Source: Bacteroidota bacterium | Lineage (GTDB): Bacteria > Bacteroidota > Ignavibacteria > Kryptoniales > JAKASW01 | NCBI GenBank assembly: GCA_023381615.1 | Contig: JAMCQL010000002.1 | Coordinates: 1 to 46,007, forward strand | Direction of reading: 5' to 3' | DNA length: 46,007 nt | Part shown: piece after piece, positions 31,205 to 41,843 of the stretch | Numbering within the stretch: position 1 is the stretch's first letter | How the letters are laid out: every line of letters begins with the position of its first letter | Program-made: the position numbers and the translations under genes | Notes under the pieces: model-generated | Seen by the model: only the letters and a program-made list of their open reading frames with translations | Databases searched by the model: none | What the model was told of the DNA's origin: nothing

Positions 31205-31227
31205 TTGCATAAAAAAAGGAGAAATAA

Positions 31228-33680
<2,453 letters not shown>

Positions 33681-33743
33681 AAAAACAGTTCGAAGCTCTT
33701 TCTGGATTTGGATAAGAAGCGGGGGGCAATTAGATTTTCTTTG

Positions 33744-33762
33744 TTACTCGGCTGGCGAGTAA
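33744..33762. terminator. Hairpin after metX
   Basis: TTACTCG (33744-33750) and CGAGTAA (33756-33762) form a perfect 7-bp stem with a 5-nt loop, 64 nt after the metX stop. No T-run follows, so it is a weak terminator candidate or a regulator site before the kinase gene at 33831. Confidence 0.35.
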
Positions 33763-33830
33763 TGTGCCGGCTTTATCATTGCAAATCTTCTCATGTTTTG
33801 TTAAAATAGTTTTCAGTATTTATGTGAATA

Positions 33831-35375
33831 ATGCACATCCTTTTGGTTGACGACGATTCCGAGAATTGCTTAGCCCTTGCCGAAGTACTAAAAGGAGAGG
33901 GGTATTCGGTTGAAACTGCATCCGATGGACATGAAGCGTTGGAAATAATCGCAAATCACAAATTTGACGCTGTTATTTCGGATGCCCTGATGCCGCAAAT
34001 GGATGGTTTTGCACTTTGCAGGACTCTCAAATCCAACGACGCTCACAAGAACATTCCGGTAATCATTATAACAGGGCAATACACAGACAAATCCGACATG
34101 GAATTTGCCCTAAGTGTCGGAGCGTCAAAAGTTCTTAGAAAGACAGCAGATGCAGATGAGCTTTTGGAGGCGCTTTCCAAGCTTGGAGAAGTGCCGGACC
34201 GAGCCGAACGCCAAACGCAATCCAATGGCACGCTGCCCGACGAAGAGTACCTGAAAGAATATAATGCGGTTATCGTCCGCAAACTTGAAGCGAAAATGTC
34301 CGAACTTGAGGACGTTAATCGCAAGCTGGTCGAAAGAAATAAACAACTTGAGTATGAACGGAAGAAGTATAGACAATTATTTGTGTCCGCAAACGATGGT
34401 ATACTCTTGGTGAGTCAGGTAGATGGAATTGTTGTCGAGTCAAATATTCACGCGCGCAAAGTGCTTCGTCTTAACGACAAGGCGCTTTCTCAAAAGAAGT
34501 TGACAGAGTTGAAGCCTTTTGGCGAATTGCTTATAGAAAAGATTGGGCGTGGAGATCCGGTTCAGTTTGAAAGCTCGTACGAAAATGGTAGCTCAAAAAT
34601 CTTTCTAGATATAAGCGGTTCCCAGATCGGAACCGAAGAGAATCTCTATTTGGTAATTCTCAGGAACGTAACGCGGCGGAAGGAGTGGCTTGAGCGATTC
34701 ATAGCCCTCGATAAATTCCGCGCTCTCGGTAGACTGTCGCACGGACTGGTTCACGAAATTGGGAATCCTCTTAATGTCATATCAGTAAATCTGCAATTCC
34801 TTGACAGAAGTTTTAAAGAAGAGATGGCGGAGAAAAAATTCATCCAGCCTGCGCTTGCAGGAGTGAAGGCAATTGAGAAGGTTATCCGCGAAACGATGAA
34901 TTTTGCGCAGCCGCAGATGCCGGCAAAATCGAAACTTAAATTGGGTTTGCTTCTCTCGGAAATTGCCGGGCTTGCAAGAACTTCTCTGCTAAAATCGAAG
35001 ATCAGTCTGGAGATAGAGAAGTGCGAATTTGACGACATCATCTTCGCCGACAAATCTCAAATTCTCCACGCCCTGCTGAACATCGTCGAGAATTCCATCG
35101 AAGCCATGCCGACCGGCGGTAAACTTCAGTTCAAACTTGAGGACTCTAGCAAAGACGGTAAAATACTTTTGCAAATTACCGATACTGGTGTGGGTATGGA
35201 CGAAGACGCTGCTAAGTTGGCGATTGAACCATTTTATACGACCAAAGAGGGTGCGACTGGGATGGGGCTCTCAATTTCAAATCGGCTGTTTGAATTGAAC
35301 GACGCAAGCCTCGGTTTTGAAAGTAAACCCGACGCCGGTACAACTGTCACCATTCGGTTCGAGAGAGAGAAGTGA
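33831..35375 (+). CDS. Histidine kinase with N-terminal receiver domain (REC-PAS-HisKA-HATPase)
   Basis: 514 residues without membrane spans, so cytoplasmic. REC domain 1-118 with phospho-acceptor D51 (VISDALMPQMDGF), the LLVDDDS acidic pocket and ITG. A charged, helix-prone linker follows at 145-185. PAS-like domain 185-285 (RQLFVSANDGILLVSQVDGI). HisKA with H308 in LSHGLVHEIGNPLNVIS, the NtrB-like H-E-x-x-N-P form. ATPase domain with NIVENSIEAMPTGG, ITDTGVGMDED and TGMGLSISNRL. It should pass phosphate to the NtrC-family regulator, whose gene starts inside its stop codon. The extra receiver could let a third kinase or an upstream signal tune it. Confidence 0.94.
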   Translation: MHILLVDDDSENCLALAEVLKGEGYSVETASDGHEALEIIANHKFDAVISDALMPQMDGFALCRTLKSNDAHKNIPVIIITGQYTDKSDMEFALSVGASKVLRKTADADELLEALSKLGEVPDRAERQTQSNGTLPDEEYLKEYNAVIVRKLEAKMSELEDVNRKLVERNKQLEYERKKYRQLFVSANDGILLVSQVDGIVVESNIHARKVLRLNDKALSQKKLTELKPFGELLIEKIGRGDPVQFESSYENGSSKIFLDISGSQIGTEENLYLVILRNVTRRKEWLERFIALDKFRALGRLSHGLVHEIGNPLNVISVNLQFLDRSFKEEMAEKKFIQPALAGVKAIEKVIRETMNFAQPQMPAKSKLKLGLLLSEIAGLARTSLLKSKISLEIEKCEFDDIIFADKSQILHALLNIVENSIEAMPTGGKLQFKLEDSSKDGKILLQITDTGVGMDEDAAKLAIEPFYTTKEGATGMGLSISNRLFELNDASLGFESKPDAGTTVTIRFEREK

Positions 35376-35377
35376 CC

Positions 35378-36793
35378 ATGGGAAGCAAACTACTTATAGT
35401 TGATGACGATGAGCTGTTGAACAATTCTCTCAATGCAGTCTTGACTAGAAGCGGATATGAAGTTGTTTCCGTCCTGAAAGGCGAGGAGGCATACCAGCAG
35501 ATTGTCGATTTCCAACCCGACGTCGTTTTGCTTGACTTATACTTAGGTTCGATGACAGGGTTGGATATACTGCAGAAGCTGCGCACCGAGAACAACGACA
35601 CTCCGGTGATTCTTATTACCGCTTTCTCCGACGTCAACAGCGCGGTGCGGGCAATTAAGTTGGGCGCAGAAGATTTTGTCTTAAAGCCACTCGATCTCGA
35701 ACAGTTGGAAATTCTCATAAACAAAACTCTCAATCACAAGAACCTCGAGCGGCGCTACGAACTGCTGAAGGATGAGATGCAGCAGAAATTCGGTCCCTAT
35801 GCAATTGTCGGGAAGAGCGAAATACTTCGCAAAGTGGTGCACACCGCGGAGAGGCTGGCGCACGCCGACACGACGGTTCTTATTGTCGGCGAGAGCGGCT
35901 CAGGCAAAGAGCTTATCGCGCGGCTTGTTCACGAGAAAAGCGATCGCGCAGACGGGCCATTCATTTCAATTAACTGCGGAGCAATTCCGAAAGACCTTGC
36001 CGAGAGCGAACTTTTTGGCTATGAGAAGGGTGCTTTCACCGGCGCGATGGACAAAATGAGGCAGGGAAAATTTGAACTTGCCAACCGCGGTACAATCTTG
36101 TTGGACGAGATCGGCGAGTTAAGCCACGAAACGCAGGTCAAGCTCCTTCGCGTTCTCGAAACGAAAAGATTTTATCGGCTCGGCGGTTCGAAGGAAATCT
36201 CGGTCGATGTCCGAATAATTGCCGCGACGAATAAGAATCTAAAGACAGCCGTCGAGAAGGGGACTTTCCGCGAGGATCTTTTCTACCGTTTGAACGTTGC
36301 TCAGCTTCACGTTCCCTCGCTCAGAGATAGAGTCGAGGATATCGCTCTGCTCGCTAATACTTTTCTCGATGAGTTCAACAAAAAGTTCGGAAAATCCATC
36401 CGCGGCTTCACGCCGGACGCAATCAAAGTTATGGAAAAATATTCATGGCCGGGAAATGTCCGCGAGCTGAAGAATGCCATCGAGCGCATTGCGCTGCTCG
36501 AGACAGATACCGTCGTGAAGCCCGAGCATCTAGGATTCTTGAGCTATCATCCCGGTTTCAATTCCACGAAAATGCTGGATGACAAAAATGTTGTTTCTGT
36601 CCCGAGCCAAGGGATAAAAATGGATCAGATCATGCGCGAGGCGATCCTGCAGACGCTTGCGCTGACGGACGGGAATCAAATCCAGGCCGCGAAAATTTTA
36701 GGACTTACAAGGTCGCGGCTTCGCTACCGGATGCAGCAGCTGAAAATTAAATACGAACCTAAAAAGGATTCATCCGAAGGATCCCGCGGATGA
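35378..36793 (+). CDS. NtrC-family sigma-54-dependent response regulator
   Basis: About 471 residues. Receiver domain with D53 (VVLLDLYLGSMTGLDIL). The central AAA+ domain has the Walker A VGESGSGKELIAR, the sigma-54 contact loop FGYEKGAFTGAMDK, Walker B TILLDEIGELS, and the arginine region FYRLNVAQLHVPSLRDR. The C-terminal Fis-type helix-turn-helix runs from NQIQAAKILGLTRSRLRYRM. ATG 35378 is preferred; GTG 35372 overlaps the kinase stop. It should activate sigma-54 promoters when phosphorylated by the preceding kinase. The targets are not visible here, and gltX follows with a 4-bp overlap. Confidence 0.95.
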   Translation: MGSKLLIVDDDELLNNSLNAVLTRSGYEVVSVLKGEEAYQQIVDFQPDVVLLDLYLGSMTGLDILQKLRTENNDTPVILITAFSDVNSAVRAIKLGAEDFVLKPLDLEQLEILINKTLNHKNLERRYELLKDEMQQKFGPYAIVGKSEILRKVVHTAERLAHADTTVLIVGESGSGKELIARLVHEKSDRADGPFISINCGAIPKDLAESELFGYEKGAFTGAMDKMRQGKFELANRGTILLDEIGELSHETQVKLLRVLETKRFYRLGGSKEISVDVRIIAATNKNLKTAVEKGTFREDLFYRLNVAQLHVPSLRDRVEDIALLANTFLDEFNKKFGKSIRGFTPDAIKVMEKYSWPGNVRELKNAIERIALLETDTVVKPEHLGFLSYHPGFNSTKMLDDKNVVSVPSQGIKMDQIMREAILQTLALTDGNQIQAAKILGLTRSRLRYRMQQLKIKYEPKKDSSEGSRG

Positions 36794-38262
36794 GCTCAGA
36801 TACAGTCAGGGTGCGGTTTGCACCGAGTCCTACAGGTTTTTTGCACGTCGGCGGACTGAGAACCGCACTCTTTAATTTTCTTTTCGCAAGAAAGACCGGC
36901 GGAAAATTCATTCTCCGAATCGAAGATACAGACCGCACGCGTTATGTCGAAGGCGCCGTCGAGAATTTGATCAAAACGCTCCACTGGGCTGGATTGGAAT
37001 ACGATGAGGGACCAATTGCCGGCGGAGATTACGGGCCTTATGTTCAGAGTGAACGCACAGACATCTACAAGAAGCACATCGAAATTCTTCTTGAGAAACG
37101 AGTTGCTTATCGCTGCTTTTGCACACCGGAAAGACTTGAGCAAATGCGCAAAGAACAGGAGAAGAAGAGACTCTCGCCTAAATACGACCGCAGATGTCTG
37201 TTGCTTTCCGAAAAGGAAGTTCAGGACAGCATCGCTTCCGGAAAACCGTTTGTCGTTCGAATGAAAGTGCCGGAGCATGTTCCGGTTCGATTTTCGGATA
37301 TCATCCGCGGCGAAGTCGAATTCATGAGCGACCGGGTTGACGATCAGGTGTTGCTGAAATCCGACGGTTATCCGACGTACCATCTTGCGAACGTGGTCGA
37401 TGACCATCTTATGAAAATTTCTCATGTTATTCGCGGTGAAGAATGGCTGTCGAGCACGCCGAAGCATGTCTTGCTATATGAATTCTTTGGATGGGAATTG
37501 CCGAAGTTCGCACATCTTCCACTGCTGCTGAATCCGGATCGGTCGAAGTTGAGCAAGCGTCAGGGAGACGTTGCAGTAGAAGATTACCGCGCAAAAGGAT
37601 ATTTGAAAGAAGCGCTCGTTAATTTCATTGCGCTTCTCGGTTGGAATCCGGGAGATGAACGGGAGATATTTACTTTAGAGGAACTTGAAAAGGAATTTTC
37701 TCTTGAGCGAGTTAATAAATCGGGCGCGGTCTTCAATATTGAAAAATTGAACTGGCTGAACTTCCAACACCTCCGGCGCAAACCGGACACCGAAGTCCTT
37801 GCCATGCTCAAAGAATATCTCACGCATTCTCAAAACAGTTTGCAGTTCACAGTTCACAGTTCACAGTTTGATGACCAATATCTTCTCAGCGTCATTGGTG
37901 CCATGCGCGAGAGAGTAACTTTCGTAAAAGATTTTGTCGAGAAGAGCCCTTATTTCTTTCAGGCACCCAAGGCATACGATCCGGCCGTAGTGAAAAAGAG
38001 ATGGAATCAACAAACGCCGGAGCATTTGAAGGTATTGGTAGATGAATTTTCGCAACTAGTAAGTCCGCAGAAAAAGGATTACGAAGCCGCTCTGCACCGC
38101 GCGGCCGAGTCATCGAAAATCGGAAACGGTGGCTTGATCCACCCGCTCCGTTTAGCCGTGTCGGGAATGGGAGAAGGCCCCGGTTTGTTTGATATTGTGC
38201 TTATTCTCGGGAAGGAAGAAACAATCAGGAGAATCAATTTGGCAATCGAAAGAATTAAGTGA
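36790..38262 (+). CDS. gltX: Glutamyl-tRNA synthetase with heptanucleotide-repeat insertion
   Basis: 490 residues, class I. The HIGH-equivalent region is [16 protein letters not shown]-like (here [18 protein letters not shown]), and KLSKRQGDV is the KMSKS equivalent. [14 protein letters not shown] is conserved in GluRS. Around residue 350 it carries a 21-bp insertion-like tract of three GTTCACA units that reads through in frame. It charges tRNA-Glu, and the presence of GlnRS next door implies that it need not charge tRNA-Gln. The start overlaps the response-regulator stop, and the stop overlaps the following gene's alternative GTG start. Confidence 0.95.
   Translation: MSSDTVRVRFAPSPTGFLHVGGLRTALFNFLFARKTGGKFILRIEDTDRTRYVEGAVENLIKTLHWAGLEYDEGPIAGGDYGPYVQSERTDIYKKHIEILLEKRVAYRCFCTPERLEQMRKEQEKKRLSPKYDRRCLLLSEKEVQDSIASGKPFVVRMKVPEHVPVRFSDIIRGEVEFMSDRVDDQVLLKSDGYPTYHLANVVDDHLMKISHVIRGEEWLSSTPKHVLLYEFFGWELPKFAHLPLLLNPDRSKLSKRQGDVAVEDYRAKGYLKEALVNFIALLGWNPGDEREIFTLEELEKEFSLERVNKSGAVFNIEKLNWLNFQHLRRKPDTEVLAMLKEYLTHSQNSLQFTVHSSQFDDQYLLSVIGAMRERVTFVKDFVEKSPYFFQAPKAYDPAVVKKRWNQQTPEHLKVLVDEFSQLVSPQKKDYEAALHRAAESSKIGNGGLIHPLRLAVSGMGEGPGLFDIVLILGKEETIRRINLAIERIK
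37845..37865 (+). repeat. Three tandem GTTCACA units inside gltX
   Basis: Perfect heptamers at 37845-37851, 37852-37858 and 37859-37865, with partial units on either side (GTTTGCA before and GTTTGA after). Three units are 21 bp and keep the frame, giving [10 protein letters not shown]. Gain or loss of one unit would shift the frame of an essential gene. Confidence 0.8.
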
Positions 38263-38267
38263 CATTA

Positions 38268-40022
38268 ATGGAAAACGATAAGAATCTGGAAAACGAGAGG
38301 GCAACCGGTGAGTTGCCGGAGCGAAAGAATTTTATTCGCGACATTATCGATGATGATTTAAAGATGGGAAAGTACAACACGGTCCACACGCGCTTCCCGC
38401 CCGAACCGAATGGATATCTTCACATAGGTCATGCGAAATCCATTTGCCTCAATTTTGGAATTGCGAATGATTACAACGGACTCTGCAACCTTCGGTTCGA
38501 TGATACGAATCCGACTAAAGAAGAAGTCGAATATGTGGAATCGATCAAGGAGGATGTCCGCTGGCTCGGGTTCGATTGGGGCGACAGGATGTTTTATGCC
38601 TCTGATTATTTCGATCAACTGTACGAGTATGCCATGGTGCTGATCAAGAAGGGGAAGGCGTACGTGGATGATCTGAACGCCGACCAGATTCGCGAATACA
38701 GAGGAACACTGACCGAGCCGGGGAAAAACAGTCCTTATCGTAACAGAACGGTAGAAGAGAATCTGGACCTGTTTGAACGGATGTGCAAAGGCGAGTTCCC
38801 CGATGGATCACGGACGCTGCGCGCGAAGATAGATATGGTATCGCCTAATCTTAATATGCGGGATCCGGTGATGTACCGAATTCTGCACGCGACGCATCAT
38901 CGCACGGGCGACAAATGGTGCATATACCCAATGTACGACTGGGCGCACGGGCAGTCTGATTCAATCGAGGGAATTACTCATTCGATCTGCACGCTCGAAT
39001 TCGAAGATCATCGTCCGCTGTATAATTGGTTTCTCGACGAGCTTGGAATCCACCACCCGAGACAAATCGAGTTCGCGCGACTGAATCTGACATACACCGT
39101 GATGAGCAAGAGGAGGCTTCTACAGCTTGTCCAGGAAGGGCGTGTCAATGGATGGGATGATCCGCGGATGCCGACAATTTCCGGACTGCGCCGGCGCGGA
39201 TATACACCTGAGTCTATTCGTCTGTTTGCTGACCGCATTGGAGTTTCGAAAGCGGATAGTATGATCGACGTGTCGGTGCTCGAAGATTGTTTGCGTGCCG
39301 ATTTGAACAAACGAGCGCCGCGGGTGATGGCAGTCATCCATCCCCTCAAGCTCATCATCGAAAACTATCCCGATGGAGTCGTCGAAGAACTTGATGCTGT
39401 TAACAATCCGGAGGATACCTCGATGGGAACGCGGAAGATCCCGTTTTCCAAAGTCCTTTATATCGAACAGGATGATTTCCGCGAGAATCCGCCCAAGAAA
39501 TATTTTCGACTATCGCCCGGAGCAGAAGTTCGCTTGCGGTACGCCTACATCATCAAGTGTGTCGGCGTGGTGAAAGACCCGAAGACCGGTGAGATTGTCG
39601 AACTGCGGTGCACTTACGATCCGGAAACAAAAAGCGGCTCTCCACAGAGCGCACGAAAAGTGAAGGGGACGATCCATTGGGTTTCCCCTCAGCATGCAGC
39701 GGATGCGGAAGTTCGCGTGTACGACAGGCTATTCAGCGTCAAGGATCCGAGCGGCGAGAATTGGTCCGAAGGATCTCGCTTCGCGGGAAAGGACTCTATC
39801 AATCCGAACTCTCTCGAAGTAGTGAAAGGTTGCAAGGTGGAGCCGGGATTGGCAGCTGCAAAGCCGCAGGATCGTTTTCAGTTTGAACGTCTCGGATATT
39901 ATTGTGTGGATGACGATTCTCAGCCGAAGGCTGATGAGCCTCTGGCTCAAAGGCCGGGCAACCTCATATTCAACCGGACAGTGACGCTGCGGGACACATG
40001 GGCAAAGGTTGAGAAATCCTAA
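38268..40022 (+). CDS. glnS: Glutaminyl-tRNA synthetase
   Basis: 584 residues from ATG 38268; a GTG at 38259 overlaps the gltX stop. [22 protein letters not shown] is the HIGH region, and [11 protein letters not shown] is the GlnRS form of the amino-acid-specificity strand. [10 protein letters not shown] is the KMSKS equivalent (residues just after NLTYTV). The C-terminal anticodon-binding beta barrels include [12 protein letters not shown]. GlnRS charges tRNA-Gln directly, an enzyme bacteria acquired from eukaryotes and only some lineages have. It forms a pair with gltX. Confidence 0.95.
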   Translation: MENDKNLENERATGELPERKNFIRDIIDDDLKMGKYNTVHTRFPPEPNGYLHIGHAKSICLNFGIANDYNGLCNLRFDDTNPTKEEVEYVESIKEDVRWLGFDWGDRMFYASDYFDQLYEYAMVLIKKGKAYVDDLNADQIREYRGTLTEPGKNSPYRNRTVEENLDLFERMCKGEFPDGSRTLRAKIDMVSPNLNMRDPVMYRILHATHHRTGDKWCIYPMYDWAHGQSDSIEGITHSICTLEFEDHRPLYNWFLDELGIHHPRQIEFARLNLTYTVMSKRRLLQLVQEGRVNGWDDPRMPTISGLRRRGYTPESIRLFADRIGVSKADSMIDVSVLEDCLRADLNKRAPRVMAVIHPLKLIIENYPDGVVEELDAVNNPEDTSMGTRKIPFSKVLYIEQDDFRENPPKKYFRLSPGAEVRLRYAYIIKCVGVVKDPKTGEIVELRCTYDPETKSGSPQSARKVKGTIHWVSPQHAADAEVRVYDRLFSVKDPSGENWSEGSRFAGKDSINPNSLEVVKGCKVEPGLAAAKPQDRFQFERLGYYCVDDDSQPKADEPLAQRPGNLIFNRTVTLRDTWAKVEKS

Positions 40023-40117
40023 TTGTGCTGGTCGTGGGCAGTTGAGAAAATAGAAGTTTGAATTAACAGCCCGTTTCGACGAGCAACGCAGCAAAGGGCA
40101 ACAAAAAGCGAGGGACT

Positions 40118-41662
40118 ATGTTTTCACATCTTATAAGTGCGGCGACATACGGTGTCAACGCGTTCATCGTCGATGTTGAAATTCACATCGAATCCGGGCT
40201 GCCGAAAGTCATAATTGTCGGCCTTCCTGACAGCGCGGTGCAGGAAAGCCGCGAGCGCATGTCGGCAGCAGTCAAGAATTCCGGTTTCAAATTTCCCAGC
40301 CGCAGAGTCATCGTCAACCTCGCACCCGCCGATGTGAAGAAGGAGGGGAGCGCGTTCGATTTGCCGATAGCGATTGGAGTGATCGCTGCAATGGGGCAGG
40401 TGGAGACTTCGGAGCTTGACGACTTTGTCATCCTCGGCGAGTTAGCGCTCGACGGAACTGTCCGTCATGTCCATGGGATATTACCAATTGCAGTCGAGGC
40501 ACGCGACCGCGGGAAGAAAGCGATCATTCTTCCAAAAGGAAACGCCAAGGAAGCAGCGATGGTGGACGGAATAAATGTGTATCCGGTCGAGACGCTGACC
40601 GAGGCAGTCCAATTGGTTAACGGCGAGTACAAACTCCTTGAGCCGTTTCACGTGAACAAAGAAGAAATTTTCAATCAAGAGCTTATATATCCGGTCGACT
40701 TTGCAGACGTGAAGGGACAAGAGAATGTAAAGCGTGCGCTGGAAGTGGCAGCTGCCGGAGGACACAATGTTATAATGATCGGTCCGCCGGGAAGCGGAAA
40801 GACGATGCTTGCGAAACGTCTGCCGACGATTTTGCCGGACATGACCTTTGAAGAAGCGCTTGAGACAACGAAGATACATTCCGTTGCCGGCATTCTTCCC
40901 GTCGATGCGGGATTGATCGCTACGCGTCCTTTTCGCTCGCCGCATCATACAATTTCCGACAGCGCGCTCGTCGGCGGCGGAACGATGCCAAAGCCGGGTG
41001 AAATATCGCTTGCGCATCACGGCGTGCTTTTTCTTGACGAGCTTCCGGAATTTGACAGAAGCGTGCTTGAAGTTCTGCGCCAGCCGTTGGAAGACGGGCA
41101 CGTAACGATCAGCCGGACGAAACTATCGCTCGATTATCCGTCAAAGTTTATGCTCCTCGCTGCTATGAATCCATGTCCGTGCGGCAATTACGGGAACCCA
41201 AACGCGACTTGTAACTGCGGCACGACTCAAATACAGCGGTACATGTCGAAGATAAGCGGACCGCTTTTGGACAGGATCGACATTCACATTGAAGTTCCGG
41301 CAGTGAAATACTCCGAGCTGTCAAGCAAGAGAATGGGCGAGCCGTCCGCCGCGGTAAGGGAGCGTGTAAAGAAGGCGCGTTCGATTCAGAGGGAAAGATT
41401 TAATGGGCGAAAAGGGCTCTTCAAGAACGCTGACATGCAAAGTAAAGAGATAAGAGAATTTTGTCAGGCAGACCAGCGCGGAGAAGACTTGTTGAAGCAG
41501 GCGATAACAAAATTAGGACTCAGCGCGCGTGCTTACGACAGGATATTGAAAGTTGCGAGAACGATTGCCGATCTTTCAGAAAGCAAAAACATTTTGCCGG
41601 AACATATTGGGGAAGCAATACAATACAGGAGCTTGGATAGGCAGTTGTATTTGGATACATAA
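40118..41662 (+). CDS. comM: YifB/ComM family Mg-chelatase-like AAA ATPase
   Basis: 514 residues. A Lon-protease-like N-terminal domain ([42 protein letters not shown]) is followed by the AAA+ core with Walker [16 protein letters not shown], Walker [12 protein letters not shown] and [11 protein letters not shown]. Four cysteines of the MCM-like zinc region are C-P-C-G...C-N-C-G. In naturally competent bacteria ComM is a hexameric helicase that drives branch migration during transformation. GAGGGAC precedes the ATG. It lies convergent to the proton-ATPase gene. Confidence 0.93.
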   Translation: MFSHLISAATYGVNAFIVDVEIHIESGLPKVIIVGLPDSAVQESRERMSAAVKNSGFKFPSRRVIVNLAPADVKKEGSAFDLPIAIGVIAAMGQVETSELDDFVILGELALDGTVRHVHGILPIAVEARDRGKKAIILPKGNAKEAAMVDGINVYPVETLTEAVQLVNGEYKLLEPFHVNKEEIFNQELIYPVDFADVKGQENVKRALEVAAAGGHNVIMIGPPGSGKTMLAKRLPTILPDMTFEEALETTKIHSVAGILPVDAGLIATRPFRSPHHTISDSALVGGGTMPKPGEISLAHHGVLFLDELPEFDRSVLEVLRQPLEDGHVTISRTKLSLDYPSKFMLLAAMNPCPCGNYGNPNATCNCGTTQIQRYMSKISGPLLDRIDIHIEVPAVKYSELSSKRMGEPSAAVRERVKKARSIQRERFNGRKGLFKNADMQSKEIREFCQADQRGEDLLKQAITKLGLSARAYDRILKVARTIADLSESKNILPEHIGEAIQYRSLDRQLYLDT

Positions 41663-41843
41663 GGAGCTTTCAGCAGTCGGCGAAGTGTGGAGATGATAAA
41701 TTTATTCTTGCCTTTTGGGAAGGCGAAGAGATTGTCAGTTTGTTCGAAAGCGGGGGAATAGACCAGAGCATAGAAACACGAGACGGCTTGAAGTGCCGCT
41801 TGCTGAAGCCTCTCAATGCCATCTCGGTTCGCGAAAGTGCCCG
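41663..41843 (+). other. Short spacer with an unassigned open frame
   Basis: One plus-strand frame runs without a stop from about 41674 through the end of the spacer to a stop at 41871, giving an amino-acid-like text that includes KFILAFWEGEEIVSLFESGG. It has no start codon and no recognisable family, and it overlaps the end of the convergent ATPase gene. It may be a gene remnant or chance. Confidence 0.25.

Noticed and set aside
36796-37467. A 223-codon minus-strand open frame
   Set aside because: It is fully antisense to the well-identified gltX; its composition is that of a codon-bias shadow.
37845-37865. The GTTCACA array as a possible CRISPR or regulatory array
   Set aside because: Units are contiguous without spacers and lie within a coding gene; it is a simple tandem repeat.
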